A stretch of 64,000 nucleotides of DNA from the NCBI RefSeq assembly GCF_900184945.1, contig NZ_FXYF01000001.1, positions 62,001-126,000 on the forward strand, read 5' to 3'. This DNA comes from Antarctobacter aquimaris. GTDB taxonomy: Bacteria; Pseudomonadota; Alphaproteobacteria; Rhodobacterales; Rhodobacteraceae. The stretch's first letter is position 1; each line of letters opens with the position of its first letter. Position numbers and translations under genes: made by a program. Below are positions 9,122 to 19,300 of the stretch, in pieces. The notes beneath the pieces are model-generated. The model did no database searches. It saw only the letters and a list, made by a program, of their open reading frames with translations, and was not told the DNA's origin.

Positions 9122-10249
9122 TCAGGAAGACCTGACAGCCACCACCACGGCGGTCACGTAGGGGCGGCGCGCGCGGGGCTGCCGGATCTCCTGGAACCCC
9201 GCCGCCCTGCACAGCGCCGCGATCTCGGCCTGCGACCGGGTGCGCCCGGTGCGCATGGCCAGCGTGTAGAAGGCGAAATAGACATCGGTCTGTGGATCGG
9301 GGCGGGCGCCGCCGGACATCGGCTCGGACACGATCAGGCGGCCGCCCGGGGGCAGCGCGTCGTGCACCGCGCGCAGCAGCTTGACCACGGTCTCGTCGGC
9401 ATGATCGTAGAGCACCCGCACCAATGAGATGGTGTCAGCCCCGCGCGGCAGAGGGTCATCGCGGAACGATCCCGGCTGGATCGTCACGCGCGCTGTCAGC
9501 CCCGCCTCGGCAAGGCGCGCCTGCGCCCCGGTGACGACAGCGGGCAGGTCGAACAGCACCAGCCGCGCCTGCGGGGCGGCGCGCGCCGCCTCGACCAAAA
9601 AGACCCCGGTGCCGCCGCCCACGTCCATCAGGCAGCAGGTGTCCTTCAGCGGCACCTGCGCCAGCGTGTCCTGCGCCACCAGGCGCTGCGACTGGGCCAT
9701 CAGGTCGGAATAGGTGGCGGTGACCTCCGGGTCCACCGCCCCCGCCGCGCCAAAGACATAGGGCCAGAACGCCGCCAGTTCGGTCTGCGTCTCGCCACGC
9801 AGCAGGGCGACGGGGTCGCCCATGTCGCGGTAGAACGCGCCGTGATGGCGGATCATCGCCTCCAGCCCCGGCACCCCGGTCAGCGCGGCCCCCTGGCGGG
9901 TCAGCGCAAAACGGTCGCCGCGCTTGCGGCGCATGAGGCCCATGGCGGCGCCTGCCTGCAACAGCAGGCGCATCCGCTCTTCTGGGAGACCGCAGTAGCG
10001 CGCGAGGGCAGAGACCTCTTCGGGGCCGTTCAGCAGGCGGCGCGGCAGGTTCAGATGAACCAGCGCCAGCAGCGCCTGAGACCGGACAAACCCCTGAACC
10101 AGATCGAAAATCATCGCGCCATCGCGCCGGGCCACGCCCCGCGCGATCGGCCAGCGGCTGGCGCGGCGCTGAAAGCCGGGCGAAGCGATCAGCCGGTTCA
10201 GCCAGCCCGCCCAGCGTTTGCGCCCCAGCTCTGGCGTGGTGTCGGCCAC
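9122..10249 (-). CDS. crtF: Hydroxyneurosporene O-methyltransferase
   Basis: Methylates the 1-hydroxy group of hydroxylated carotenoids in the spheroidene pathway, using S-adenosylmethionine. The 375-residue product has an N-terminal winged-helix dimerisation region (about 50-130) and a C-terminal O-methyltransferase domain with the SAM motif LMDVGGGTGVFLVE near residue 190, followed by the catalytic-region VRVLYDHADE. This is the CrtF/plant-caffeate O-methyltransferase layout. It begins 3 bp after the crtE stop and is followed by the bchC promoter region. Confidence 0.94.
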   Translation of the reverse strand: MADTTPELGRKRWAGWLNRLIASPGFQRRASRWPIARGVARRDGAMIFDLVQGFVRSQALLALVHLNLPRRLLNGPEEVSALARYCGLPEERMRLLLQAGAAMGLMRRKRGDRFALTRQGAALTGVPGLEAMIRHHGAFYRDMGDPVALLRGETQTELAAFWPYVFGAAGAVDPEVTATYSDLMAQSQRLVAQDTLAQVPLKDTCCLMDVGGGTGVFLVEAARAAPQARLVLFDLPAVVTGAQARLAEAGLTARVTIQPGSFRDDPLPRGADTISLVRVLYDHADETVVKLLRAVHDALPPGGRLIVSEPMSGGARPDPQTDVYFAFYTLAMRTGRTRSQAEIAALCRAAGFQEIRQPRARRPYVTAVVVAVRSS

Positions 10250-10252
10250 GGG

Positions 10253-11125
10253 TCAGGCCCGCTGCGCGGCGGTGGGCTGCGGCATGATCTTTTTCGCGGT
10301 CAGGGTGACCATCTGCGCCAGCGACGCCTCGCCCGGACAGGACGGGATCGACGAGATCGCCCCGGCCAGGATGTTCTTCAGCCGCTCCGTCGCGCCGCCG
10401 ACGCCCAGCTGCGCCACCGCGCTGGGGCGGCCATGGCGGTCGTCCTGGCCCACCGGCTTGCCCAGTTCGGCCTCGGAACACAGCGCGTCGCGCAGGTCGT
10501 CCGCCACCTGGAAGGCCTCACCGATGCGGTCGCCCAGGTCGAACCAGGGCTCGGCGTCCTGCCCGGCGGCAATCGCCCCCATCTGTGTCGCGGCGATGAA
10601 CAGCGCGCCGGTCTTGGAGCGGTGATAGGCGGTGAGGTCGATCTTGGCCTCGCTCTCCCAACCCTGCCCGGCGCAGATCCCGCCCGGCATCCCGGTGCGC
10701 TGCGCCAGCGTCACGACCAGCTGCGCGGCGCGCATCGGATCGACCGCCGCCGCCCGGCCCAGCACCTCGAAGGCCAGCACGATCAGGCTGTCGCCGGTCA
10801 GCACCGCCAGCGACTCTCCGTAGGCGCGGTGGACCGAAGGCTTGCCCCGGCGAATCTCGGCGTCGTCGAAACAGGGCAGATCGTCGTGCACGAGGCTGGC
10901 GCAATGAATCAATTCCAGCGAGGCGGCAGCGGCATCGGCCACCTGCGGGCGGTCGTCGCCGCAGGCCATGGCCACCGACATCAGGATCGTCGGCCGGATT
11001 CGCGCGCCCCCCGGCGTGCAGGCATATTCCAGCGCCTCGGACAGCTGCCGCGGCGCGGCGCCCGTCCCCTGGCCCAGCGTTATGGCCCGCATCACCGCCA
11101 TGTCGATCCGTTTCGTCAAGCTCAT
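10253..11125 (-). CDS. crtE: Geranylgeranyl diphosphate synthase
   Basis: Makes C20 geranylgeranyl diphosphate for carotenoids and for the bacteriochlorophyll tail. The trans-prenyltransferase family motifs are present: DDLPCFDD (first Asp-rich motif), GGARIRP near the N-terminus, and DDLRD (second Asp-rich motif). An upstream ATG at 11161 is possible, but the ATG at 11125 (MSLTKRIDMAV) aligns with the start I remember for CrtE of Rhodobacter and has GAGGA 9 bases before it, so 290 residues are annotated. Start of the operon crtE-crtF; diverges from crtD across a PpsR-type palindrome. Confidence 0.93.
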   Translation of the reverse strand: MSLTKRIDMAVMRAITLGQGTGAAPRQLSEALEYACTPGGARIRPTILMSVAMACGDDRPQVADAAAASLELIHCASLVHDDLPCFDDAEIRRGKPSVHRAYGESLAVLTGDSLIVLAFEVLGRAAAVDPMRAAQLVVTLAQRTGMPGGICAGQGWESEAKIDLTAYHRSKTGALFIAATQMGAIAAGQDAEPWFDLGDRIGEAFQVADDLRDALCSEAELGKPVGQDDRHGRPSAVAQLGVGGATERLKNILAGAISSIPSCPGEASLAQMVTLTAKKIMPQPTAAQRA

Positions 11126-11179
11126 CGCCCAGGTCCTCGCCGGTTTGCGCCGTTTTGTCATCTCAACATGACGCCGTTG

Positions 11180-11197
11180 TGTAAATTAGACTGGACA
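11180..11197. promoter_or_regulatory. PpsR/CrtJ box between crtE and crtD
   Basis: A perfect TGT-N12-ACA palindrome lies in the divergent gap between crtE (minus) and crtD (plus), 29 bp before the crtD ATG. A TTGACT hexamer on the minus strand (complement of 11211-11216) may serve as a -35 for crtE. The box is placed to repress both carotenoid transcription units at once, as in Rhodobacter. Which promoter it covers exactly cannot be settled from the sequence. Confidence 0.75.
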
Positions 11198-11226
11198 CAT
11201 TTCCGGAACGAGTCAAGAATTCGGAT

Positions 11227-12738
11227 ATGAAGCCCGTGGCCCCAGCGACATTCGACAGACGGCAGGTGCTGGTGATCGGCGCCGGTGTGGGCGGGCTTGC
11301 CTGTGCGCTGCGGCTTCAGGCGGCGGGAATGCAGGTCACGGTGCTGGAGCGTCACGCGACGCCGGGCGGCAAGATGCGCACCCTGCCCTCCGCCGCCGGG
11401 CCGGTGGACGCAGGGCCGACAGTGCTGACCCTGCGGCCGGTGTTCGAGGACCTGTTCGCAGCCTGCGGCACGCGGCTGTCCGACCATGTCACGCTGATCC
11501 GGCAAGAGGTGCTTGCGCGGCACTTCTGGACCGATGGCAGCACGCTGGACCTGTATGCCGATCCGCGGCGCAGCGCGCTGGCGGTGCAGGACCTGTGCGG
11601 CAAAGGCGCGCGTGCCGAGTTCGAACGCTTCTGGACCGAGACGGAACGGCTGTTCGACACCTTCGACGGCCCGATGATCCGCGCCGCAGAGCCGTCGCAG
11701 CTGACCCTTGCGGCCGAGGTGCTGCGGCAACCCTCGCTGCTGCGCGCCATGGCGCCGCGCGCGACCCTGGCGCAACAGCTGGCGCGGCGCTTTTCCGATC
11801 CCCGGCTTGCGCAGCTGTTCGGGCGCTACGCCACCTATGTCGGCGGTTCGCCCTACGAGGCCCCGGCGCTGCTGTCGCTGATCTGGCAGGCCGAGGCGCG
11901 CGGCGTCTGGTACGTCGCCGGCGGGATGCACAGGCTGGCCGAGGCGATGGCGCGGCTGTTCACCCGGCTGGGGGGCGTGCTGCGGACCGGCTGCCATGTC
12001 GCCGGGATCACCGTCACGGATGGCGCTGTCCGTGGGGTGACGCTGGCGGACGGCACACGGATGTCGGCGCCCACCGTGGTCTTCAACGGCGACCCGCGGG
12101 CGCTGGCGACGGGGTGCCTTGGCCCCGGCGTGACGCGGGTGGCGCGTCGCACGGCCAAGGACGCACGCAGCCTGTCGGCCCATGTCTGGAGCTTTGCCGC
12201 CCGCACCTCGGGCGCGCCGCTGAAGCATCACAACGTCTTTTTCGCCGCAGATCCCCGGTCGGAATTCCGCGACCTTGCCCGGGGGAGGATGCCGGCGGAG
12301 CCCACGCTCTATGTCTGCGCCGAGGATCGCGGGGCCGAGGCCCTGCCCGGCGGCGTCGAGCGGTTCGAAATCATCCTGAACGCGGCCCCGCTGACCACGG
12401 CCCGGGCCATCGACCCCCACGAGGAGGCGATCACATGTCACCGACGGACCTTTCGGACACTGGCCCGTTTCGGCCTGCGCTTCGATCCCGAGCCGGGGCC
12501 GGAGAGCCTGACGACACCGGAGGGCTTCGACCACCTGTTCCCGGCGACGGCCGGATCCCTCTACGGGCAGAGCCCGCATGGGCTGACGGCGGGGTTGCGG
12601 CGGCCCAGGGCGCGGACGGAGGTGCGCGGTCTCTACCTTGTAGGGGGTGGGGCGCATCCGGGGGCGGGGGTGCCGATGGCCACGCTCTCCGCGCGGCACG
12701 CGGCCGAGGCGATCTCGCTGGACCTCGCTTTGACCTGA
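11227..12738 (+). CDS. crtD: Methoxyneurosporene / hydroxycarotenoid C-3,4 desaturase
   Basis: FAD-dependent carotenoid desaturase that introduces the 3,4 double bond during spheroidene-series synthesis. The 503-residue product starts MKPVAPATFDRRQ and has an N-terminal dinucleotide-binding motif VLVIGAGVGGLACALRL (residues 14-30), the GGKMRTL stretch that follows in phytoene-desaturase-like enzymes, and the C-terminal FAD motif YLVGGGAHPGAGVPM. Length fits CrtD. It diverges from crtE and ends 2 bp before the likely crtC start; the two are surely one transcript. Confidence 0.94.
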   Translation: MKPVAPATFDRRQVLVIGAGVGGLACALRLQAAGMQVTVLERHATPGGKMRTLPSAAGPVDAGPTVLTLRPVFEDLFAACGTRLSDHVTLIRQEVLARHFWTDGSTLDLYADPRRSALAVQDLCGKGARAEFERFWTETERLFDTFDGPMIRAAEPSQLTLAAEVLRQPSLLRAMAPRATLAQQLARRFSDPRLAQLFGRYATYVGGSPYEAPALLSLIWQAEARGVWYVAGGMHRLAEAMARLFTRLGGVLRTGCHVAGITVTDGAVRGVTLADGTRMSAPTVVFNGDPRALATGCLGPGVTRVARRTAKDARSLSAHVWSFAARTSGAPLKHHNVFFAADPRSEFRDLARGRMPAEPTLYVCAEDRGAEALPGGVERFEIILNAAPLTTARAIDPHEEAITCHRRTFRTLARFGLRFDPEPGPESLTTPEGFDHLFPATAGSLYGQSPHGLTAGLRRPRARTEVRGLYLVGGGAHPGAGVPMATLSARHAAEAISLDLALT

Positions 12739-12740
12739 GG

Positions 12741-13667
12741 GTGCCGCCGAACGGCTATGCCTGGTGGTATGTCGACGGGATCTCGGACTGCGGCAGGCGG
12801 GCGGTGTCGGTCATCGCCTTCATCGGCTCGGTGTTTTCGCCCTGGTATCGCTGGTCCGGGCGCCGTGACCCGGACAACCACGTCTGCATCAACGTGGTGA
12901 CTTACGGGCCGGGGGGCAGGTTCTGCATGACGGACCGGGGGCGCAGGGCGCTGCGGCAGACGCAGAACGGGTTCACTGTCGGGCCGTCGTCGTTGCGCTG
13001 GTGTGGCACGCGGCTGGAGATCGAGGTGAACGAACGCGCCGCACCGCCGCAGATCGGGCGGCTGGTGGGGCGGATCGTGGTCAAGCCAGTGGCCTTGACC
13101 GGGGTGGAGCTGCCCTTGACCGGCGACGGCGCGCATGTCTGGCGACCCTTTGCCCCGGTGGCGGACATCGACGTCGACCTGGAGGGCACTGGCTGGCAAT
13201 GGTCCGGGCACGGGTATTTCGACGCAAATTTCGGGGTGCGGGCGCTTGAGGAGGATTTTTCCTACTGGACCTGGGGCCGCTATCCCCTGTCCGGTGGCGC
13301 GGCCTGTTTCTATGACGCGGTGCGGATGGACGGCAGCGTGCTGGCGCAGGCGTTACGGTTCGACCGCTCCGGCGCGGCCGAGGTCATGGACCTGCCGCCG
13401 CGTGCCCGGCTGGCGCGCAGTCTCTGGGCGGTGCGGCGCGAAACGCGGGCGGATGAAGGCTACCGGCCCCGGCAGGTGCTGGGGATGCTGGATGCGCCGT
13501 TCTACACCCGGTCCGCCGTGCAGACCTGTCTGGAGGGTGAGGAAACGGTCGGCGTGCACGAGGCGCTGGACCTGCGACGCTTTCGCTCGCCGCTGATCAA
13601 GCCGATGCTGGCGGTCCGGGTGCCCCGGCGGGCGCGCTGGACGTTCCGCGACGCGGTGCCGGTCTGA
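12741..13667 (+). CDS. crtC: Carotenoid 1,2-hydratase (hydroxyneurosporene synthase)
   Basis: Adds water across the terminal 1,2 double bond of neurosporene or lycopene. The conserved CrtC stretches GYAWWYVDGISD, VIAFIGSVFSPWYRWSGRRDP and WSGHGYFDANFG are all present in about 308 residues. The start is uncertain: GTG at 12741 lies directly before the conserved GYAWWY motif and just after the crtD stop, with GAGG too close to be ideal; no in-frame ATG precedes it in the junction. The frame stays open upstream through crtD, but that part is crtD read out of frame. Confidence 0.9.
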   Translation: MPPNGYAWWYVDGISDCGRRAVSVIAFIGSVFSPWYRWSGRRDPDNHVCINVVTYGPGGRFCMTDRGRRALRQTQNGFTVGPSSLRWCGTRLEIEVNERAAPPQIGRLVGRIVVKPVALTGVELPLTGDGAHVWRPFAPVADIDVDLEGTGWQWSGHGYFDANFGVRALEEDFSYWTWGRYPLSGGAACFYDAVRMDGSVLAQALRFDRSGAAEVMDLPPRARLARSLWAVRRETRADEGYRPRQVLGMLDAPFYTRSAVQTCLEGEETVGVHEALDLRRFRSPLIKPMLAVRVPRRARWTFRDAVPV

Positions 13668-13683
13668 CCTGATCCGGGCGTGG

Positions 13684-13750
13684 CAGGGGGCGCTGCCCCC
13701 GCCGCCCCTGCGGGGCGACTCCCCCGGGAGTATTTGAACAGAGAAGAAGC
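13684..13750. repeat. G-rich intergenic hairpin repeat, copy 1 (after crtC)
   Basis: A GGGGGCGCTGCCCCC hairpin is followed by ACTCCCCCGGGAGTATTTG and a GAAGAAG tail. The same modules occur at five other places in the window. Here the element lies between the convergent ends of crtC and pbpC and could end transcription of both, although no long T-tract follows. Confidence 0.7.
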
Positions 13751-13770
13751 CTGGGCCGCGCGCGGGCAGG

Positions 13771-15798
13771 CTATTGCAGTTCGATCGAGACGCGGCCAGA
13801 GGCGCCCAGCGCGTCGATCACCGACAGCGTGGTAAAGCCCGGCCCGGTGACCGGGGCCAGGAATTCGGGGCGGCGCAGGCCGGTGGCGAGCACGGTGCCG
13901 TCCGCCATCACCGTATAGGACGGCACGCCGCCGCGCAGCTTGACCGGGATGCCCGCATCACTGACGGCCAGCCGCGCGCCTTCGGGCGGGAAGGTCAGGT
14001 GCAGGTCCGGCGCGCTTGCGCGCGGGCCGAAGCGTTGCAGTTGCTCGGGCAGTTGCGCGCGCGGGACCAGCAGGGTTTCGGGTGGCGGTGGCGGCAGCGG
14101 CTCCAACCGGGGTTCGGCCCGGCCCAGCGTCTCGAACAGGAGCGGCGCGGCGAGGTCGCCGCCAAAGGCGCCGGGGACAGGCGTGCCGTCCGGGCGGCCG
14201 ATCCAGACACCGGCCACGTGGCGGCCCGTCCAGCCCAGCGCCCAGGCGTCGCGGTGGCCGTAGGAAGTGCCGGTCTTGTAGGCGATGCGCCCCGGCGGGC
14301 CGGCGGAGGCGGGCGGCGTCAGGCCGGACAGGATGTCGCCGACCTGCCAGGCGCTGGCCCGGCCGAGGATACGGCGCGGCGGCAGCGCGGCGTCCGATAT
14401 GTCGCGGTCGGCGCGCCATTTCAGCGGGATCGCCTCGCCGCCGCGGGCGATGGCGGCGTAGACCTGCACCATCTCCTCGAGCGTCAGGCCGACCCCGCCC
14501 AGCGCCAGCGCGAGGCCGGGCGCGCCGCCCTGGATGCCCGGTTTCACCCCGGCGCTTTGCAGCGCGGCCATCAGGTGCGCGGGGCCCAGCGCCTCGGTCA
14601 GGCGCACCACGGGGATGTTCAGCGACAGTTGCAGCGCCCGGCGCACCGAGATCTCGCCGCGGAATTCGCCGTCGAAGTTCTGCGGCGCGTAGCTGCCGAA
14701 CTGCACCGGCGTGTCGAGGATCAGCGTTTCGGGATGCGCGAGTCCCCGGTCGAAGGCGAGGCCGTAGACCAGCGGTTTCAGCGTCGAGCCGGGCGAGCGT
14801 TGCGCGCGGGTCATGTCGACGAAACCTTGCGCCATGGTGTCGGTGTAGTCGGGTGAGCCGACGGAGGCGAGGATCTCGCCCGTCTGGTGGTCGGCCAGCA
14901 CGATGGCCAGCGACAGCCTCTCGTTTCGGCCGGCCATGTAGCGGCGGGCGAGGTCCTCGAGGCTGGCCTGAAGGGTCTTTTCCAGGGTCAGGTCGTGCCG
15001 GCCCGGCCCTTCGGCCAGGGCGCGGTCGGCCATGTGCGGGGCCAGTTGCGGCATCAGCTGGCGGCCCAGCGGGGCGGGGTCCAGTTGATCGGTGCGGGCG
15101 GAGTCCATCGGGATCACGCCGGCGTTGGCCATCCGCTCCAGCACGCGGTTGCGGGCGATGCGGGCGGCCTCGGGATAGCGGTCGGGGCGGCGGCTGGTGG
15201 GGGCCTGCGGCAGGGCCACCAGCAGCGCCGCCTCGGCCGGGGTCAGGCGGGCCGGTTCCTTGCCCAGCCAGATCAGCGTCGCGGCGCGCACGCCTTCGAC
15301 GTTGCCGCCATAGGGCGCGAGCCGCAGGTACAGCGCCAGGATCTCGTCCTTGGTCAGGCGGCGTTCCAGTGCCAGGGCCAGCCGCATCTGGCGCAGCTTG
15401 CCCTGCCACTGGCCGGTGGTGCCGTCCTCCAGCAGCCGCGCGACCTGCATCGTCAGCGTCGAGGCGCCCGACACGACCTCGCCATGCCGCAGGGCCTGGG
15501 CCACGGCGCGCAGGGTGGCGCGCAGGTCGACGCCGTGGTGGCTGTAGAACCGCTTGTCCTCGTAGGCGATCAGCATGCGAAAGAACAGCGGGTCCACCTG
15601 GTCGGGCGAGACCGCCATGCGCCAGATGCCATCGTCGATGGTGTAGGCGCGCAGCAGGTCGCCGTTGCGGTCGCGCACCTCGGAGGAGGTGGTGTGGACC
15701 AGCACCGGGATTTCGGTCGCGTCGATGAAGGCGTCAAAGCGGTCACGCGAAAAGGCGGCGGCCCAGAGCACCACCACCAGGCCGAGCAGGCGTTTCAC
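13771..15798 (-). CDS. pbpC: Penicillin-binding protein 1C (bifunctional peptidoglycan synthase)
   Basis: Periplasmic murein polymerase anchored by an N-terminal helix. Order: signal-anchor (about 1-16), glycosyltransferase family 51 with the catalytic Glu80 in EDKRFYSHHGVD and GASTLTMQVARLLE, then a transpeptidase with the S338-T-L-K341 active site, SLN and K508-T-G motifs, and the C-terminal PBP1C domain. The GTG at 15798 is chosen because it overlaps the stop of the preceding gene as GTGA and opens a proper anchor sequence (MKRLLGLVVVLW); an ATG five codons upstream is the alternative. Third gene of the alpha-2-macroglobulin operon, a linkage known in many proteobacteria. Confidence 0.94.
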   Translation of the reverse strand: MKRLLGLVVVLWAAAFSRDRFDAFIDATEIPVLVHTTSSEVRDRNGDLLRAYTIDDGIWRMAVSPDQVDPLFFRMLIAYEDKRFYSHHGVDLRATLRAVAQALRHGEVVSGASTLTMQVARLLEDGTTGQWQGKLRQMRLALALERRLTKDEILALYLRLAPYGGNVEGVRAATLIWLGKEPARLTPAEAALLVALPQAPTSRRPDRYPEAARIARNRVLERMANAGVIPMDSARTDQLDPAPLGRQLMPQLAPHMADRALAEGPGRHDLTLEKTLQASLEDLARRYMAGRNERLSLAIVLADHQTGEILASVGSPDYTDTMAQGFVDMTRAQRSPGSTLKPLVYGLAFDRGLAHPETLILDTPVQFGSYAPQNFDGEFRGEISVRRALQLSLNIPVVRLTEALGPAHLMAALQSAGVKPGIQGGAPGLALALGGVGLTLEEMVQVYAAIARGGEAIPLKWRADRDISDAALPPRRILGRASAWQVGDILSGLTPPASAGPPGRIAYKTGTSYGHRDAWALGWTGRHVAGVWIGRPDGTPVPGAFGGDLAAPLLFETLGRAEPRLEPLPPPPPETLLVPRAQLPEQLQRFGPRASAPDLHLTFPPEGARLAVSDAGIPVKLRGGVPSYTVMADGTVLATGLRRPEFLAPVTGPGFTTLSVIDALGASGRVSIELQ

Positions 15799-16349
15799 GG
15801 CGCCGCTTCCCAAAGGCCGGGGTACAGCGTGACAAAGCCGTTGGTGTCCACGGCCAGGTGCGTTTCGTAGCCGGTTTCGACGGCGGTGTAGCGCACCAGC
15901 CCGCCCCGTTCGCGCGTGTAGGTCTGCCGCAGCGGCGTCACGTCGGGGCCGGGAAAGCGCAGCCAGGCCGATGTCGTCTCCATCCGGCCGACCTCGGGCA
16001 GGCGATTGATCGGCAGCAGGTTGGTGGCCGGGGTAAAGCCCAGGTCGATGTCCTCGGCGCCGTCCAGGTCCGGACGGGCGGCGCCATTCAGCGTCCAGCC
16101 CTCGGCGCCGCGTGCAAGGCGCAACGCCACCGGCGCGCCGGCGTGTTCGCCGGTGATGTCGGCGCTGGAGGTGCGCCAGTCAGCGCCGGTGCGAATGACG
16201 TAGTCCAGCGCGGCCCAGCCCTGCGCATCGCGGAACCGGGCGTGCCCGACCAGCATCCAGCCTGCGCCGATCCGGGCGAGACGGCACTTGTCCTCGCCGT
16301 CCCGGTCCAGCGCACGCCAGTGAATCGTCGCGACTGTCTCTCCCGTCAT
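15795..16349 (-). CDS. Putative glycolipid-binding domain protein (PF06475-type)
   Basis: The 184-residue protein has no signal peptide or membrane segment. The NLLPINRLPEVG stretch, the AWLRFPGPDVTPLRQTYTR stretch and the C-terminal HLAVDTNGFVTLYPGLWEA match the pattern of the putative glycolipid-binding family. Biochemical function of this family is poorly known. It is tied by a 4-bp ATGA overlap to the alpha-2-macroglobulin gene upstream and by a GTGA overlap to pbpC downstream, so it is made in step with two cell-envelope proteins. The family call comes from remembered motifs, not from a search. Confidence 0.8.
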   Translation of the reverse strand: MTGETVATIHWRALDRDGEDKCRLARIGAGWMLVGHARFRDAQGWAALDYVIRTGADWRTSSADITGEHAGAPVALRLARGAEGWTLNGAARPDLDGAEDIDLGFTPATNLLPINRLPEVGRMETTSAWLRFPGPDVTPLRQTYTRERGGLVRYTAVETGYETHLAVDTNGFVTLYPGLWEAAP

Positions 16350-19300
16350 GGCAGGATCGTCACGCTGCCCGACGCGGTGTTCGCCCGGTATTCGGGACGA
16401 TACATGTCCTCGACCAGCGCCGCCGGGTGGTGGAATGTCCCCGGCGAGACGGCGCGCACGATGTAGGCCAGTTGCAGGCTGCCCTGGTCCCCCCGGTCGA
16501 GCGCCGCAAGGAAGCGGTCCGAGCGGAACTCGGTATGGGTGGCATCGGCCAGGGTCAGCCAGTCCAGCGCCCGGACATCGCCCGCGCGCAGCAGGTTCGG
16601 GTTGTCGATCTCAAAGCCCGCCGGCAGCGCATCGTCGACGATCAGCCGCGCGTTTTCCTTGTCCGAGGGCAGGACCGTCAGCACCGTGACCAGCCGGTCA
16701 CCGGCGCGGATCTCGGTCACCGGGTCGCCCGTCAGCGTGTAGTAGTCGCGCGTCAGGGCGTAGCCGTAGCCGGTCGCCTCGGTCGCGCCCGACGGCTTGC
16801 CCAGGGTGGTCAGCGTGATGTCGGTCGGCTTGTCCGAGGTGTTGGTCAGCGTGACCGGGTCGGTCAGGTCGGCGGCCCCCATCCGGCGCACGAAGGGCCC
16901 GCTGAGCGCCTCGCCGTTCAGCGCCAGGCCCGAGACGGTGGGATCCTGCACCATGGCGTGCGCCGCCAGCAGGGCCCAGGCCTTTTCCTGCGTCGACAGC
17001 GGGCGCGAGACGGCCGAGATGCGGCGCACGATGTCGTTGCGGTCCAGCCGGTCCGAGCGTGCCTCGACCGCCAGCGCCAGCATCCCGGCGGCGTCGCGCA
17101 GGGTGCTGCCGTAGTCCTCGCGGTAGCCGTCGACCTGCGACGCCGGGATCGCCGCAAGGCGGGCGGCGGCGCGGCCGAACATCGCGTCGGCGCGCGGCTG
17201 GTCGCCGTAGCTGGCCAGCGCCGCGCCCAGTTGCGCCTGCGCCAGCGGGGTGGCAAAGGCTTCGGCCCGTTCGTCGGCGTAGTAGCGCAGGTCGCCCATG
17301 GCTGCCGCGCCCTCGCGGGCCAGCACCATCAGCGCATAGGCGATGTCCTCACCGCCCTTGTCGAAATCGGGCGCATACGCGATCCGGTTGCGCAGGTTGT
17401 CCAGCGCGTTACGCCAGGCAATCTCCGGCACTTCGTGGCCCGCCGCCCGGGCGCGGCCCAGGAAGTCGGTGACATAGGCGTCCAGCCAGAAGTCGCCCGA
17501 CCACGCCCCCCACAGCCCGAAGGCACCGTTGGAGGCCTGCCGTGTCAGCACCTGGGTGATCGACTGTTCGATCCGCAGGTCGATGCGGTCCTTGCCGCCC
17601 AGGCCCAGCGGTTCGGCGATGGCCGACAGGTACAGAAGCGGCAGCGCCTTGGAGGTCACCTGTTCGGTGCAACCGTAAGGATAGGCGTCAAGCGAGGCCA
17701 TCATCCCCGGCACGTCAAAGCGCGCCAGCGGCCCGGCCGAGACCAGCGCCGAGGCACTTTCGGCCCGCAGCCCGGCAAACACCTCGGTGTCGAGGGTAAA
17801 GGTCTGCCCGGCGGCCAGTTCCAGACGGCGGGTGGTGCCGATGTCGGGATCGTTGGCCCGCACGCCCAGGGTCAGCGTCTTGGTCAGGCGCTGGCCGTCG
17901 GGCGCGGTCAGCGCAATCTCGATCTTGTGGTCGCCGACCGTGTCGGCGGTCAGCGGCAGCTCCAGCGCCTGTTTCTCGCCCTTGGCCAGGGTCACGGCGG
18001 CGGGCAGGATCGCGGTGTCGAGGGTCACGCCATCGGTGGTCACCTCCAGCGGCATCGCGCCGGCGTCGCCCTTGACGTGGGTGAATTCCAGCAGCAGGCG
18101 GCTCTGGTCCCCGGGGGCCAGGAAACGCGGCAAGGAGGCCGAGATCACCACCGGGTCGCGCACCAGCACATCCGCCTCGGCCGAGCCGACGCCCTTGGGC
18201 GACCAGGCCACGGCCATCAGCCGCACGGTGCCGTTGAAGTCGGGGATGTCGAACGACACCTCGGCGCTGCCGTCCTCGCCCACGGGCACGAGGCCCGAGA
18301 AGAAGGCGACCATGGCCTCGGTCGGCGGGGGCGATTGCAGGCGCATGCCGGCGTCGCCGTCACCGCCCGACCGGATGGACCCCATCGCGCCGTTCATGCC
18401 GTCGATCAGGCGGCCATAGATGTCGCGCATCTCGACACCCAGCCGGCGCTGGCCAAAGTAGTAGCCCGCCGGGTCCGGCGTGTCGAAGCCGGTCAGGTTC
18501 AGGATGCCCAGGTCCACGGCGGCGACCGTGACATAGGCGGTTTCGCCCGGGGCGACGTTGTCGATCATCACCTTGGCGGTCAGCGGGCTGCGCGGTGCGA
18601 TTTCCTCGGGCGCGTCGAAGGCGACGTTCAGCTTTGCGTCGCCCGGATCGACGGCGGCATGGGTCAGGCCCAGCGCACGGGCCGGGTTCTGCCCGGCATT
18701 CACGTCCATCGGGCGGATCACCTGCGCGGTCACGTAGACCCCCGCGCCCCAGTCCGCCGTCACCGGCAGGGCCAGCGTGGTCTCGCCCTCGGTCACGTCG
18801 ACGGCCTGCATCGAGATCACGCGGTCGGCCAGCACCGTCACCAGCGCCTTGCCGGCGTAGCGCGGCACCATGCGCAGGGTTGCCGTCTCGCCCTCGGCAT
18901 AGGCGGGCTTGTCCAGCGACATTTCCAGCATGTCGGGCGCATCGGCGGCATCCGCCGGGGCGTACCAACCGGCCGAGAAGGCCATCGAGGACGACAGGTA
19001 GGCGCCGTCCTTGCGTTCGACCACCACCTCGTAGCTGCCCCAGTCCACGTCGGCGGCGATCACGAAGGGGTCGACCCCCAGCGTGCCGTCGCCACGCGCC
19101 ACGGTTTCGCGGCTGGTCACCGGCTCCCAGTACCAACTGCCGTAGCTCTGATACCACTGGTAGCGGGTGTTCACGCGGTTGACCTGCCAGGCGATCTCCA
19201 TCTCCTGCGCCTTGAGGTCCGGCCCCACGGCGATCACGCTGAACCGCGCCTCGGCCCCTTCGGCGAAATCCTCGGCCGCGGGCTTGATGCCGATCATTGG

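Noticed and set aside
11595-12740. Upstream extension of the crtC frame through crtD
   Set aside because: The part before 12741 is crtD read out of frame. Only the section from GYAWWYVD onward matches CrtC.
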